From Agrobacterium vaccinii (lineage in GTDB: Bacteria; Pseudomonadota; Alphaproteobacteria; Rhizobiales; Rhizobiaceae), in the NCBI RefSeq assembly GCF_021310995.1, contig NZ_CP054150.1:1736001-1800000 (forward strand): 64,000 nt of DNA, written 5' to 3'. A model generated the notes under the pieces. It saw nothing but the letters and a program-made list of their open reading frames with translations, made no database searches and had not been told where the DNA came from. This document shows, one piece after another, positions 9,638 to 19,840 of this stretch; position 1 is the stretch's first letter; every line of letters starts with the position of its first letter. The position numbers were made by a program, and so were the translations under genes.

Positions 9638-9660
9638 CGGGCGCCGCAAATGGGCGCCCG
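9638..9660 (-). terminator. terminator after the chemoreceptor gene
   Basis: CGGGCGCC stem, 7-base loop, GGCGCCCG. Read on the minus strand it is followed by GTTTGTTTTT, a normal intrinsic terminator tail. It lies 20 bases past the stop codon of the gene at 9681-11498. Confidence 0.75.
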
Positions 9661-9680
9661 CTATATCCTCTAGAGAAATG

Positions 9681-11498
9681 TCAGGCTGCGCGGGACTGGC
9701 CTTGGCGCATCGATGCCTGATCTAGCTGGAAGCGGGACAGCAACGTGCGCAACTGACGGCTTTCTTCCGCCAGCGTCTGGCTCGCAGCCGTGGTTTCCTC
9801 CACCATGGCGGCGTTCTGCTGGGTCATCTGGTCCATGTGGTTGACCGAGGTGTTGATCTCGCGAAGACCGGTCGCCTGCTCCCGCGCCGTGGTGGCAATG
9901 GTGTTGACGTGACCATCGACGCGGTTGACCAGCGCCATGATCTCGTCCAGCGCATCCCCGGTGGAACGCACCAGTGACACGCCGCCATTGACCTGTTCGG
10001 CAGAACTGTTGATCAGCGTCTTGATCTCCTTCGCCGCATTGGCGGAACGCTGTGCCAGTTCTCGCACTTCCTGAGCCACGACAGCAAAGCCTCGACCCGC
10101 CTCACCCGCCCGCGCGGCTTCCACACCGGCATTGAGAGCGAGAAGATTGGTCTGGAAGGCAATCTCGTCGATGACGACGATGATCTGGCCGATCTTCTTG
10201 GACGAGTCCTCGATACGGCCCATCGCCTCGACAGCATCGCGAACGATATCGCCAGAGCGACCAGCGCTGGTCTTGGTCTCGCTGACCATGGTGCGCGCCT
10301 CATTGGCACGCTCCGACGCCGTGTGGACGGTGGCGGTGATCTGCTCCAGTGCGGCAGCGGTTTCCTCAAGCGCTGCGGCCTGCTGCTCTGTGCGGCGTGA
10401 AAGGTTGCCGGTTGCCTGGCTGATGTCGCCAGCGCTGTCGTTCACCACATGGCTGGTGTTGGAGATAGCGCCGATGACATTGTGAAGTTCACCAACGGCA
10501 TTGTTGAAATCCGCCCGCAGCTTTGCGTATTCATGGCCGATATCGCCCACCTGCACGGTCAGATCGCCATGCGACAGCCGCTCCAGCGCGCCTGCCAGTT
10601 CCGACATGGCATAGGCCTGCTGGCTGGATGCGGCGCGAAGCGTCTCCTCATTGCCGCGACGTGTGTCTTCAAGCGCTTTCTGCTGCTCGGCTTGGCGGTG
10701 CTGCAACTGGCTGCGCTCATTGACCGAATCGCGCAGCACCACCAGCATCTTCGCCATGGCACCGATTTCGTTGCGGCGATCGGTAAAGGGAACGTCGGCA
10801 TTGCCATCACCATCGGCGATGCGGCCCATGATGTTTCGGATGCTGGTGATCGGTTTCGTCACACCACCAACGACAAAAGCCGCGCCAGCCAGAACGACGA
10901 GCCCGCTGATGGCGCAAATACCGGCGATCCACAGCGCTTCGCCCCAGAAAGCCGCCTTCAGGTCATCCACGTAGACGCCGGTGCCGACAATCCAGCCCCA
11001 GGGCGCAAAACCTGCAACATGCGAGAATTTCTCTACCGGATCAGGCGAGCCGGGCTTTGGCCAATAATAATCGACGAAGCCTTTGCCACTCGCCTTGACC
11101 GTTTTGACGAACTCCACGAACAGCTGCTTGCCATTCGGGTCCTTGTTTGCCGTCAGGTCCGTGCCGTTCATCTCCGGCTTGATGGGATGCATGACCATTT
11201 TCGGACCCATATCGTTGATCCAGAAATAGCCGCTGCCATTTTCATATCGCATGGCGGCAAGCGTGGCTTTCGCCTGTTGCTGCGCCACGTCGCGCGTCAA
11301 CGCACCACTTTGTTCCAGACGATAATATTGATCAAGAATACCGACGCCCGTCTGCGTCATCGATTCCAGTCCTGCTTTGCGCTCCCGCTCCATCCCCTGG
11401 TAACTGCCAAACAGACTGAACGTTAAAGCGCCAGCTAATATTACAAAGAACAATCCAACGAGCGCATATAGACGCATCGAAATCGTAAGATGTTTCAT
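9681..11498 (-). CDS. methyl-accepting chemotaxis protein with Cache sensor
   Basis: 605 residues from the ATG at 11498, which follows GGGGGAG. Order of parts: a membrane helix (residues about 8-30); a periplasmic single-Cache domain ([28 protein letters not shown]); a second helix near 190-215; a HAMP linker; and the long cytoplasmic coiled-coil signalling domain. The hairpin tip, [20 protein letters not shown], is essentially the invariant kinase-control sequence. No C-terminal CheR-binding pentapeptide is seen. The Cache type suggests a small organic acid ligand, which is inference. Monocistronic, with its own terminator. Confidence 0.94.
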   Translation of the reverse strand: MKHLTISMRLYALVGLFFVILAGALTFSLFGSYQGMERERKAGLESMTQTGVGILDQYYRLEQSGALTRDVAQQQAKATLAAMRYENGSGYFWINDMGPKMVMHPIKPEMNGTDLTANKDPNGKQLFVEFVKTVKASGKGFVDYYWPKPGSPDPVEKFSHVAGFAPWGWIVGTGVYVDDLKAAFWGEALWIAGICAISGLVVLAGAAFVVGGVTKPITSIRNIMGRIADGDGNADVPFTDRRNEIGAMAKMLVVLRDSVNERSQLQHRQAEQQKALEDTRRGNEETLRAASSQQAYAMSELAGALERLSHGDLTVQVGDIGHEYAKLRADFNNAVGELHNVIGAISNTSHVVNDSAGDISQATGNLSRRTEQQAAALEETAAALEQITATVHTASERANEARTMVSETKTSAGRSGDIVRDAVEAMGRIEDSSKKIGQIIVVIDEIAFQTNLLALNAGVEAARAGEAGRGFAVVAQEVRELAQRSANAAKEIKTLINSSAEQVNGGVSLVRSTGDALDEIMALVNRVDGHVNTIATTAREQATGLREINTSVNHMDQMTQQNAAMVEETTAASQTLAEESRQLRTLLSRFQLDQASMRQGQSRAA

Positions 11499-11731
11499 CC
11501 CGACAAACACTCCCCCACTATTACACACCGTGAAATTGTATTGCGGAAAAATTTATTATTGATAAATCGCAATTATCAGCTGGAAATAGCAATCCGTGCT
11601 CCCGTTTGAAAATACGCTTGCACGTTAACTCGGGCCCGTCGCGTGGATATTGAACATCCAGAGCCGCACAATAAAAACGACAGTAAAAGCCATCTCATTT
11701 TCTTTTTATATTTCAAAAACAAGAGAATGCA

Positions 11732-12115
11732 GTGGACGCTAAAGAAGCGTTAAGGATCGTTTCGTATCGTTATGAAACATATCTCATCATGACGGGGCTC
11801 ATCATGGCCGTGCCCGGCTTCCGCTATACACACTACGATCTGAGACAGCTGCGCGAAGGCGCTATCATCGAGGTATCGTTGAATGCGGTGAACAATGTGC
11901 GGCTGATGACGTCGGGAAATTATCAGCGCTTCACGGAAATGCTGGATTTCAAATATCTCGGCGGCGTCGCCAAGATATCGCCGTTGCGCGTTGTCATCCC
12001 CGAGACATCGCACTGGCATCTGATCGTGGATTGCGAAGGCCATCTCGATCTAGCGGAATCATCGGTCAAGATGATACCGCCGCGCACTGCGACACTCCTT
12101 CGCAAAGCATCCTGA
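11732..12115 (+). CDS. DUF1883 domain protein
   Basis: 127 residues from a GTG at 11732. The region YTHYDLRQLREGAIIEVSL, then NVRLMTSGNYQRF, FKYLGGVAKISPLRVVIP and HWHLIVD, follows the DUF1883 pattern, a small beta-rich fold often associated with TIR or stress proteins. The function is unknown. The 200 bases upstream are AT-rich and carry no other gene, so they probably hold its promoter and that of the divergent chemoreceptor. The gene converges on rarA with 19 bases between the stops. A start a few codons further in is possible. Confidence 0.75.
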   Translation: MDAKEALRIVSYRYETYLIMTGLIMAVPGFRYTHYDLRQLREGAIIEVSLNAVNNVRLMTSGNYQRFTEMLDFKYLGGVAKISPLRVVIPETSHWHLIVDCEGHLDLAESSVKMIPPRTATLLRKAS

Positions 12116-12134
12116 ACGGCATCGACCGGCAAAC

Positions 12135-13451
12135 CTATTTGCCGCCACGCTCGCGCCGAAGCTTCGCCCACCAGTCCAGCCGTTTGCGGATATCACGCTC
12201 GAAGCCCCGGTCCGGCGGGTCATAGAATCTTGTGCGGCCCATTTTTTCGGGGAAATAATCCTGCCCTGAAAAGGCATCGGGCTCGTCGTGGTCATAGCGA
12301 TAACCATCGCCATAGCCCTCGCCCTTCATCAGCTTGGTCGGCGCATTGAGAATATGCTTGGGCGGCAGCAACGAGCCGTTTTCCTTGGCCGCCCGCATCG
12401 CAGACTTGAACGCGGTATAGACGGCGTTGGATTTCGGCGCCGTCGCAAGATAAACGCAGGCCTGCGCCAAAGCGAGTTCACCTTCCGGCGACCCCAGATA
12501 GTCGTACGCGTCCTTGGCAGCGTTGCAGACGACCAGAGCCTGCGGATCGGCAAGGCCGATATCTTCCACTGCCATGCGCACCAACCGCCTGCCCAGGTAA
12601 AGCGGGTCTTCACCCGCATCGAACATGCGTGCCAGATAGTAAAGCGCTGCATCCGGGTCGGACCCGCGCACTGATTTATGCAGCGCCGAAATCAGATTGT
12701 AGTGACCGTCCTGCCCTTTGTCGTAAACCGGTGCCCGGCGCTGGACGATCTGGGTCAGGGCTTCCGTATCGAACATCTCGCCCTTGCGCGCCGCACGCCA
12801 GACCTCTTCCGCCAGCGTCAGCACCGCACGGCCATCACCATCGGCCATGCGGACCATGGACGCACGCGCATCCTCATCGAGCGGTAGCGGTTTGTCCTCC
12901 ACCTGCTCTGCGCGCTTCAGTAGCTCAAGAAGACTTTCTTCGTCATGGCTTTGAAATGTCAGAACCCGCGCCCGCGATAAGAGAGCGGCGTTGAGTTCGA
13001 AGGATGGGTTTTCCGTGGTGGCGCCGACCAGAATGATGGTGCCGTCTTCCATGACCGGCAGGAAACTGTCCTGCTGGGCGCGGTTGAAGCGGTGGATTTC
13101 ATCCACGAACAGCAGTGTCTGCCGCCCGTTCATACGGCGGGTACGAGCACTTTCAAAAACCTTCTTCAGGTCGGCAACGCCGGAGAAAATCGCTGATATC
13201 TGCTCGAACGCCAACCCCGCCTCGCCCGACAGCAGCCGGGCGACCGTGGTCTTCCCAGTACCGGGCGGGCCCCAGAAAATCATGGAGCCCAGCGAGCCGC
13301 TTTCGATCATGCGGCGCAGGACGCCCTCTTCGCCCGTCAGATGCGACTGGCCCGTGACCTCACCGAGCGTCGTCGGGCGCAGCCTATCTGCCAGAGGTCG
13401 CCGGTTGGCGACCTCCGCTGGTATCTGTGGGGCAAAGAGATCGCCGCTCAT
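12135..13451 (-). CDS. rarA: replication-associated recombination protein A (MgsA/RarA AAA+ ATPase)
   Basis: 438 residues, full length. A clamp-loader-like AAA+ ATPase that acts at stalled replication forks. Walker A is WGPPGTGKTT, Walker B LLFVDEIHRF and sensor 1 VGATTENPSF. The C-terminal tetramerisation part includes KSVRGSDPDAALYYLARM and the LPPKHILNAP motif found in RarA/WRNIP1. The ATG overlaps the stop of the upstream protease gene (ATGA at 13448-13451), so the two are translationally coupled. The link between protease and fork repair is a conserved rhizobial gene order rather than an obvious functional one. Confidence 0.95.
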   Translation of the reverse strand: MSGDLFAPQIPAEVANRRPLADRLRPTTLGEVTGQSHLTGEEGVLRRMIESGSLGSMIFWGPPGTGKTTVARLLSGEAGLAFEQISAIFSGVADLKKVFESARTRRMNGRQTLLFVDEIHRFNRAQQDSFLPVMEDGTIILVGATTENPSFELNAALLSRARVLTFQSHDEESLLELLKRAEQVEDKPLPLDEDARASMVRMADGDGRAVLTLAEEVWRAARKGEMFDTEALTQIVQRRAPVYDKGQDGHYNLISALHKSVRGSDPDAALYYLARMFDAGEDPLYLGRRLVRMAVEDIGLADPQALVVCNAAKDAYDYLGSPEGELALAQACVYLATAPKSNAVYTAFKSAMRAAKENGSLLPPKHILNAPTKLMKGEGYGDGYRYDHDEPDAFSGQDYFPEKMGRTRFYDPPDRGFERDIRKRLDWWAKLRRERGGK

Positions 13452-14854
13452 CGCAGGAATTGCCGGATGCGCTGGCCGTCGCGAATGATCTCAAGACGCC
13501 AGAAGCCCGGGTTGTCTTCCAGCGCATGCTCCACATCTGCCGTAGATGCCATATCCGCTCCGTTCAGGGAGACGATGATATCCTTGGGCTGGAAACCGAC
13601 ACGGGCGGCGGGCGAACTGCGTTTGACATCCGTAATGACCACGCCCGTCGTGCTGGTCGACATGCGCAACTCATCGGCAAGCTTCGGCGAAAGATTGGCG
13701 ACAGTCGCACCCGCAAACGGATTGCGGCCTTCCAGCAGGCGCTCGTCACGCGGTGCCGTTTCCGGTGCCGTATCGAGCGCGATGGTAACGGTCTTTTCCT
13801 TGCCCTTGTCGATCAGGCTGATCTTGGCCGATTTGCCGATGCCGGCTGTCGTCAGACGATAGCCGAGCGCATCGGGATGCTCCACCTCGATGCCGTTGAC
13901 CGCGGTAACGACCTGCCCCGGTTCGATACCCGCTTTTTCAGCCGGGCCGTCTTTCACGACGCTGACCACGAGCGCACCACGGGCACGCTTCAGGCCCAGT
14001 GCTTCGGCCACTTCCGATGTCACGGGATCGAATGTCGCCCCGACATAAGGACGCTGGAACGACGTGTCACCTTTTTCGGCAGCAGCCAGAAAGACGCGAA
14101 CCAGATTGGCCGGAATGGCAAAGCCGATGCCGTTCGAGCCGCCACCACGTGAGAAGATGGCCGTGTTGATACCGATCAGCTCACCCGCCATGTTCATCAA
14201 GGCGCCACCGGAGTTACCGGGGTTGATGGAGGCATCCGTCTGAATGAAGAAACCGAAATCACCCTGCGTCACCTGATTTCGCGCCAATGCCGAGACGATA
14301 CCGCTCGTTACCGTCTGGCCGACACCGAAGGGGTTGCCGATAGCCAGAACGAGATCACCGACTTCGGTCGCATCGGAATTGCCGAGCGCCAGAACCGGGA
14401 ACTGTTCCTTGGCATCGATCTGCAACACCGCAAGATCGAGACGGTCATCCTTCAGCAGCACCTTGGACGAAAACTCGCGACCATCGGCAAGTGCGACCTT
14501 GATATCGTCGGCACCGTCGATGACGTGGTTGTTCGTCACCACCAGCCCGCTGGCCGTGGCGATGACACCGGAGCCGAGCGAGGACTGCTTTTCGGTGCGG
14601 TTGGGCGATTGCTGGCCGAAAAACTGCTCGAAGAAGGGATCGCCTGCAAAGGGCGAGGCCCGCTTCTGGACGAGACGTTCGGCGTAGACATTCACCACGG
14701 CACCCGCCGTGCGTTTTACCAGCGGCGCAAAGGACAGCTGCATTTCAGCCGTGCTGGATGGCACGGTCTTGTTGTCCTGCGCCAACAAAGGCGCTGGCAA
14801 AAACAGCAGCGACGCAAGAAGGCCGGTGGTCAGATACTTCACCATGCTTGGCAT
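13448..14854 (-). CDS. degP: DegP/DegQ-type periplasmic serine protease (Do family)
   Basis: 468 residues from the ATG at 14854, chosen because GAGGA lies five bases upstream. Upstream ATGs at 14866 and 14872 are weaker. A signal peptide ends at LLAQ (about residue 26). The trypsin-like domain has the triad His110 (VVTNNHVID), Asp140 (RLDLAVLQI) and Ser215 (NPGNSGGAL). Two PDZ domains follow (about 265-355 and 375-468) with the carboxylate-binding GLKRARGALV and the second-domain LSPKLADEL region. It degrades or refolds misfolded envelope proteins. First gene of an operon with rarA. Confidence 0.94.
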   Translation of the reverse strand: MPSMVKYLTTGLLASLLFLPAPLLAQDNKTVPSSTAEMQLSFAPLVKRTAGAVVNVYAERLVQKRASPFAGDPFFEQFFGQQSPNRTEKQSSLGSGVIATASGLVVTNNHVIDGADDIKVALADGREFSSKVLLKDDRLDLAVLQIDAKEQFPVLALGNSDATEVGDLVLAIGNPFGVGQTVTSGIVSALARNQVTQGDFGFFIQTDASINPGNSGGALMNMAGELIGINTAIFSRGGGSNGIGFAIPANLVRVFLAAAEKGDTSFQRPYVGATFDPVTSEVAEALGLKRARGALVVSVVKDGPAEKAGIEPGQVVTAVNGIEVEHPDALGYRLTTAGIGKSAKISLIDKGKEKTVTIALDTAPETAPRDERLLEGRNPFAGATVANLSPKLADELRMSTSTTGVVITDVKRSSPAARVGFQPKDIIVSLNGADMASTADVEHALEDNPGFWRLEIIRDGQRIRQFLR

Positions 14855-15018
14855 GTGATTCCTCATCCTCATCAATATGATGGAGTTATAACGCTTGAGC
14901 CTATAAATCAAAGGGCGGCAAGATCATGACGGACTGACGTCAAACACGGAAATGGAACAACTTGCCATGATCAAGGCTTTAGACGGCTTATAAGACTGTT
15001 CATGGAAAAGAGATCCAC

Positions 15019-15372
15019 ATGCATTTCAAGAAACATATTCTTGCTGCTCTGATTGTCACCGCATCATACTCCCATGGCTCGCCGGTGGGCGCCGCCAGCT
15101 TCGATTGCGCCAAGACAGATCTCGCCGCCGACGAAAAGACGATATGCGAAAACCTTGCGCTGAACGACCAGGACGTACGCATGGCCACGACCTTCGAAAT
15201 CGTCACGCAACTGATGGCGATGGGCGCGCGCGATGAGTTGAAAACTCAACAGAGCGAATGGCTGAAACATCGCCAGAGCTGCGGTGCAGACGTCGCTTGC
15301 CTGACCACCGCCTATGACGAGCGCATGAAAAAGCTCAGCGAAGCCTTTCAGAACATCAACCGCCCGCTTTAA
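15019..15372 (+). CDS. LprI-like (DUF1311) secreted protein
   Basis: 117 residues with an N-terminal signal peptide of about 26 residues ending GAAS. The mature part has four cysteines in the order SFDCAK, TICEN, QSCGA and ACL, with W-L-K-H-R between them. This matches the lysozyme-inhibitor LprI N-terminal (DUF1311) pattern. The likely location is the periplasm, possibly binding lysozyme-type muramidases, but most family members are uncharacterised. The gene stands alone and runs into the serine hydrolase gene from the other strand, with the two TAA stops overlapping. Confidence 0.8.
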   Translation: MHFKKHILAALIVTASYSHGSPVGAASFDCAKTDLAADEKTICENLALNDQDVRMATTFEIVTQLMAMGARDELKTQQSEWLKHRQSCGADVACLTTAYDERMKKLSEAFQNINRPL

Positions 15373-16361
15373 ACAGCGGTAATGATATCAGCCATCAGCC
15401 CGTGCAACTGGTCCCGATAACCGGTACGGGCGGATGGCGCGTCCTCGCGCGAGGTCATGACGACCGAAAGCCGTTTCGACGGGACGATATAGAGCATCTG
15501 CCCACCATAGCCCCAGGCGTAACACACCATTTCCCCCGCCATCTCCTTGATGAACCAGCAATAGCCGTAACCATCGCCGTTGAAGACGGAATTGGTGCGC
15601 TGAACCCATGATTGCTCGATCCAGCTTTGGGAAATCAACCGCGTGCCATCAACCGTGATACCGCCACGCCGGTACAATTCACCGAAAGCAAGCAAAGACC
15701 GCGATGTCATCGCCATCTGGTTTCCGCCGAGATAAATGCCCTGCGGGTCGCGCTCCCAAGACCCGATCGAAAAACCATCCAGCGGGGAAAACCAGTCTCG
15801 CGCCAGCGCCAGCGTGGATTTGCCAGACGCCTTGGTCAGAACGGCAGACAGCAAATGGGTAGATCCCGTGGAATACAGCATCCCGCCACCCGGCTCTCCG
15901 GCAAAACCGGAACCCAGAGCCATGCGCACCCAATTGCGGCTGGAAACCCAACGGCCGTAGTTCGGCCCCGACATTCGTTCCAGACCAGACTGCATGGATA
16001 GCAGATTGCCGATGGTCACACGCTCGATACGCGGGTCGGGTTTGGCGGGAAAATCCGAACGCAGCACGGATGAGATCGGCTGATCGACGCCATCCAATAT
16101 TTTGCGATCGATCGCGATGCCCACCAGCGACGAAACGATGGATTTGGACGCAGACTTGATATTGGTCGAGCCATTCAGCGACGCGCCGTGATAGGCGCGA
16201 GTGGCAACCTCTTTGCCATCAACGCTGACGATGACTGTTTTCAAACTGTCGAGAGCATCTGCTTTTTCGAGGAGCTTAGGAACACCGTCGCGTACTTGCG
16301 CACGGAGGCTCGAAGCGAGGGGAAGCGTGGCGATGAGGGCAAGTGCGGTGCGTCTTTTCAT
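15369..16361 (-). CDS. serine hydrolase of the beta-lactamase/CubicO family
   Basis: 330 residues from the ATG at 16361, which begins a Sec-type signal (MKRRTALALIATLPLASS). The catalytic S-x-x-K is SASK in NIKSASKSIVSSLVG. A Tyr follows in LYSTGSTHLLSAV, and WGYGGQMLYIVP stands where class C enzymes carry the third motif. The fold acts on D-amino acid peptides or esters, and the substrate is unknown. It is probably periplasmic. Its stop overlaps that of the LprI-like gene in a convergent arrangement. The 145 bases upstream show nothing beyond a probable promoter. Confidence 0.85.
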   Translation of the reverse strand: MKRRTALALIATLPLASSLRAQVRDGVPKLLEKADALDSLKTVIVSVDGKEVATRAYHGASLNGSTNIKSASKSIVSSLVGIAIDRKILDGVDQPISSVLRSDFPAKPDPRIERVTIGNLLSMQSGLERMSGPNYGRWVSSRNWVRMALGSGFAGEPGGGMLYSTGSTHLLSAVLTKASGKSTLALARDWFSPLDGFSIGSWERDPQGIYLGGNQMAMTSRSLLAFGELYRRGGITVDGTRLISQSWIEQSWVQRTNSVFNGDGYGYCWFIKEMAGEMVCYAWGYGGQMLYIVPSKRLSVVMTSREDAPSARTGYRDQLHGLMADIITAV

Positions 16362-16506
16362 GGAGAGTACGTAGTACCTTTCGAGGCAGGCGGTAGCCCT
16401 CTCACCGCTTTGTGACTTCACCTCACGGTGACAAACCGTATTCGAACAAGGGTTTCCATCCTTTTGCTGAATCAGTTTGCCAACGCGTTGAATCATTTTC
16501 GAGTGG

Positions 16507-17184
16507 CTATTCCGCGTAAATCATCTTCTTCGTCATGCCGCCATCCAGCACCATGACCTGCCCGGTCATGAAACCTGCGCTGGCGAGATAGACGACTGCA
16601 TCCGCAATATCTTTCGGGCGACCGACGCGACCGACAGGGTGCTGCATCTGATCTTTCTTCCGCAGGTCGGTATCATCGGTGATCCAACCTGGCGCAATCG
16701 CATTGACGCGAATCTTTGGCCCCAGGCTGACGGCCAGCGCATGGGTCAGCGCCACCAGACCGCCCTTCGATGCCGCGTAAGCCTCGGTTTCCGGCTCAGA
16801 CATGAAGGCACGGGTGGAGACCATATTGACGATGCTGGCACCCTCTCCCATCAAGGGCACCGCCGACCGCGTCATCAGAAACGCGCCGGTCAGATGGCTA
16901 TCCGTCACCCTGCGCCAATCGGCCAGAGGCAATTCATGGATGGGCCCGTTGTTTGGCGAGGCGATACCGGCATTGTTGACGAGAAGCTCAAGCCCGTTCC
17001 AGCCAAGCTGCGCAAACGCCTCTGCGACGGACGCCTCATCACCAACATCACAATGAATGTGCCGCGCTTTCGTAGTGCTTTCCTTGATATCGAACGATGC
17101 CACGGTCCAGCCTTGCTCGAGAAGAAGCTCAATAATGCCTGTTCCGATCAATCCGGCACCACCTGTTACGATTGCGCGTTTCAT
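16507..17184 (-). CDS. SDR family oxidoreductase
   Basis: 225 residues from the ATG at 17184. The Rossmann cofactor loop is TGGAGLIGTG and the NNAG motif is LLVNNAGIA. The catalytic Tyr-x3-Lys is AYAASKGG, with a Ser in NMVST upstream. Near the end GRVGRPKDIADAVVYLAS and MTGQVMVLDGG are typical of classical SDRs. It uses NAD(P)H on an unknown alcohol or ketone. It is divergent from the acetyltransferase gene with 86 bases between their starts, which must contain both promoters. Confidence 0.88.
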   Translation of the reverse strand: MKRAIVTGGAGLIGTGIIELLLEQGWTVASFDIKESTTKARHIHCDVGDEASVAEAFAQLGWNGLELLVNNAGIASPNNGPIHELPLADWRRVTDSHLTGAFLMTRSAVPLMGEGASIVNMVSTRAFMSEPETEAYAASKGGLVALTHALAVSLGPKIRVNAIAPGWITDDTDLRKKDQMQHPVGRVGRPKDIADAVVYLASAGFMTGQVMVLDGGMTKKMIYAE

Positions 17185-17270
17185 GTATTTTCCATTTCTT
17201 ACGTTCACACCTGTCAGCCAACGTGCTGGAGGAACACCAGTTCCGGTGCAAAAAATCGCAGTTGGCATAA

Positions 17271-17786
17271 ATGCCCGTATCGAACATGCTGCGCGCCATG
17301 CGAAAAGTAGACAGCACAGTGCCACGATTGGTGTCGAACCGACTTACGCTCCGGCCTTTCGGCGTGATTGACGCACCTGCGTTGGCGCGCATCACCAACG
17401 ATCCGCTGGTCCTGCACAATCTGCTTCGCACGTCATCTCCCTTCATAGTGGACGACGCCCGAGCGAGGATACTGCGCTTTCGGAAAAACAATCTGCCCGT
17501 TTGGGCCATCGATAACGGCCAACTGATCGGCCTCATCGGCCTTGCCGGAGAATTCGGACTGTGGCTGGCTCGGAATAGATGGGGCAAGGGTTACGGCGAA
17601 GAAGCCAGTCGTCTCATCATCGACCACGCGTTTACGAACATGAAAATGACGACGCTTCACGCCAACCCCATCAGCGATAACAGAGCATCTTGCGATTTGA
17701 TGGAGAAACTTGGGTTCAGGGATGTTGGGAGGACGCAGTCATTTTGCAGGCAGCGGAAGATGGTGGCTTCGCTGCGCCGTTATTAA
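17271..17786 (+). CDS. GNAT family N-acetyltransferase
   Basis: 171 residues. RLTLRPFGVIDAPALARI is the usual start of RimJ/RimL-type GNAT enzymes. The acetyl-CoA loop is RNRWGKGYGEEASRLII (R-x2-G-x-G/A) and the C-terminal N-x2-S...M-x-K-L-G-F appears as NRASCDLMEKLGF. The acceptor could be a protein N terminus or a small amine. ATGs at 17271, 17286 and 17298 compete, and none has a clear ribosome binding site. It ends 35 bases before a large hairpin shared with ilvD. Confidence 0.82.
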   Translation: MPVSNMLRAMRKVDSTVPRLVSNRLTLRPFGVIDAPALARITNDPLVLHNLLRTSSPFIVDDARARILRFRKNNLPVWAIDNGQLIGLIGLAGEFGLWLARNRWGKGYGEEASRLIIDHAFTNMKMTTLHANPISDNRASCDLMEKLGFRDVGRTQSFCRQRKMVASLRRY

Positions 17787-17820
17787 TTAAAAACGTTCGG
17801 TGAAGAAGGCATAACGTCCT

Positions 17821-17861
17821 TTTCACCGTCATCCTCGGGCTTGTCCCGAGGAAGACGGTGA
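17821..17861. repeat. REP-like palindrome with extended outer stem
   Basis: Core TCCTCGGG-CTTGT-CCCGAGGA at 17831-17851, inside a second inverted pair TTCACCGTC (17821-17829) and GACGGTGAA (17853-17861). It lies between the convergent ends of the GNAT gene and ilvD and may stop transcripts from both sides, although no T-run follows. Confidence 0.75.
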
Positions 17862-17870
17862 ATGACATGT

Positions 17871-19706
17871 TTACTCCGGCAAAATCCGAACAGCACCCTT
17901 GTCCGCGCTAGACGCAAACGCCGCATAGGCCTTCAACGCCGTCGTGACATTGCGTTTGCGGTGTTCGGCTGGCTTCCAGCCCAGTTGATCCTGTTCGGCA
18001 CGGCGTGCTGCAAGTTCCGCATCTGGAACCTTGAGGTTGATGGTGCGGTTGGGGATATCGATCTCGATAGGGTCGCCCTGACGCACCAGCCCGATGGCAC
18101 CGCCCTGGGCCGCTTCTGGTGAGGCGTGACCGATGGAAAGGCCTGACGTGCCACCGGAGAAGCGTCCGTCGGTGATCAGAGCGCAAGCTTTGCCCAGCCC
18201 CTTGGATTTCAGATAACTGGTCGGGTACAGCATTTCCTGCATGCCCGGACCGCCCTTGGGGCCTTCGTAGCGGATAACGACGACATCGCCCGCCTTGACT
18301 TCGTTGGACAGAATGCCCTTAACGGCTGCGTCCTGGCTTTCATAGACCACGGCTGTACCGTTGAATTTCAGGATGGATTCGTCCACGCCCGCCGTCTTCA
18401 CGATGCAACCATCCAGCGCGATGTTACCGTAAAGCACGGCCAGACCACCGTCCTTCGAGAAAGGCTTTTCGACCGAGCGGATGACGCCGTTATCGCTGTC
18501 CGTATCCAGCTCATCCCAGCGCGACGACTGGCTGAAGGCCACCTGCGTCGGTACGCCACCGGGTGCTGCCTTGAAGAACTGACGCACATTTTCGCTGTTG
18601 GTGCGGGTGATGTCCCAACGGTTGATGGCATCGCCCAGCGTTGCCTCATGCACGGTATAGCAATCCGTGTTGATCAGACCGCCACGTTCCAACTCTCCCA
18701 GAATGCGCATGATGCCGCCTGCGCGGTGAACGTCTTCCATGTGCACATCACTCTTGGCAGGCGCGACCTTGGACAGGCACGGCACTCGCCGCGACATGCG
18801 GTCGATGTCTTCCATTGTGAAATCGACGCCGCCCTCATGGGCCGCCGCCAGAATATGCAGCACGGTGTTGGTGGAACCGCCCATGGCGATATCCAGTGCA
18901 ATGGCGTTTTCGAAAGCAGCCTTGGTCGCGATAGAGCGTGGCAGAACGGTATAATCATCCTGCTCGTAATGGCGACGGGCCAGATCGACGATCAGATGAC
19001 CCGCCTCAACGAACAGACGCTTGCGATCCGAGTGCGTTGCCAGCGTCGAGCCATTGCCTGGCAGAGCAAGACCCAGCGCTTCCGTCAAACAGTTCATCGA
19101 ATTGGCCGTGAACATGCCGGAGCAGGAACCACAGGTCGGACATGCCGCACGCTCGATGGTATCGACTTCCTCGTCCGTCATCTTGTCATCGGCAGCAGCA
19201 ACCATCGCATCCACGAGGTCGAGCGCGACGGTCTTGCCATGCAAAACGACCTTGCCTGCTTCCATCGGTCCACCGGACACGAAAACGGCAGGAATGTTGA
19301 GACGCATGGCAGCACTCAGCATGCCGGGCGTGATCTTGTCGCAGTTGGAAATGCAAACCATCGCGTCAGCGCAGTGGGCGTTGACCATATACTCGACGCT
19401 ATCGGAAATGATTTCACGCGATGGCAGCGAATAGAGCATGCCATCGTGACCCATGGCGATGCCGTCATCCACGGCAATGGTGTTGAATTCCTTGGCAACA
19501 CCGCCAGCCGCTTCGATTTCGCGCGCAACCAACTGACCGAGGTCCTTGAGGTGGACGTGGCCCGGCACGAACTGCGTGAACGAGTTGACGACGGCGATGA
19601 TCGGCTTGCCGAAATCGCCATCCTTCATACCAGTGGCGCGCCAAAGGCCACGCGCACCGGCCATGTTGCGGCCATGGGTTGTCGTTCTGGAGCGATAAAC
19701 TGGCAT
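17871..19706 (-). CDS. ilvD: dihydroxy-acid dehydratase
   Basis: 611 residues, the normal length. It converts 2,3-dihydroxy-3-methyl acids to 2-keto acids in valine, isoleucine and leucine synthesis, using an iron-sulphur cluster. The cluster and Mg2+ regions are visible as [12 protein letters not shown] and [29 protein letters not shown] and [14 protein letters not shown] carry the catalytic serine area. The ATG at 19706 has GAGGAA seven bases upstream. A repeated CCGTACCG block lies about 135 bases ahead of the start (19841-19853) and is shared with the tetR-ilvC promoter. Confidence 0.96.
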   Translation of the reverse strand: MPVYRSRTTTHGRNMAGARGLWRATGMKDGDFGKPIIAVVNSFTQFVPGHVHLKDLGQLVAREIEAAGGVAKEFNTIAVDDGIAMGHDGMLYSLPSREIISDSVEYMVNAHCADAMVCISNCDKITPGMLSAAMRLNIPAVFVSGGPMEAGKVVLHGKTVALDLVDAMVAAADDKMTDEEVDTIERAACPTCGSCSGMFTANSMNCLTEALGLALPGNGSTLATHSDRKRLFVEAGHLIVDLARRHYEQDDYTVLPRSIATKAAFENAIALDIAMGGSTNTVLHILAAAHEGGVDFTMEDIDRMSRRVPCLSKVAPAKSDVHMEDVHRAGGIMRILGELERGGLINTDCYTVHEATLGDAINRWDITRTNSENVRQFFKAAPGGVPTQVAFSQSSRWDELDTDSDNGVIRSVEKPFSKDGGLAVLYGNIALDGCIVKTAGVDESILKFNGTAVVYESQDAAVKGILSNEVKAGDVVVIRYEGPKGGPGMQEMLYPTSYLKSKGLGKACALITDGRFSGGTSGLSIGHASPEAAQGGAIGLVRQGDPIEIDIPNRTINLKVPDAELAARRAEQDQLGWKPAEHRKRNVTTALKAYAAFASSADKGAVRILPE

Positions 19707-19840
19707 GTGCTTATTCCTCGATTTGTCTGTCGCGAAGGCTTTCACCCGCAGAGCAAACTGCCCCAATCTTCGCTTTTGCAAGGCTTTTACTCCAAAGCCG
19801 CGCGCCTGTCACTGTCACCTTGCGGCAAAACAGTACGGTT

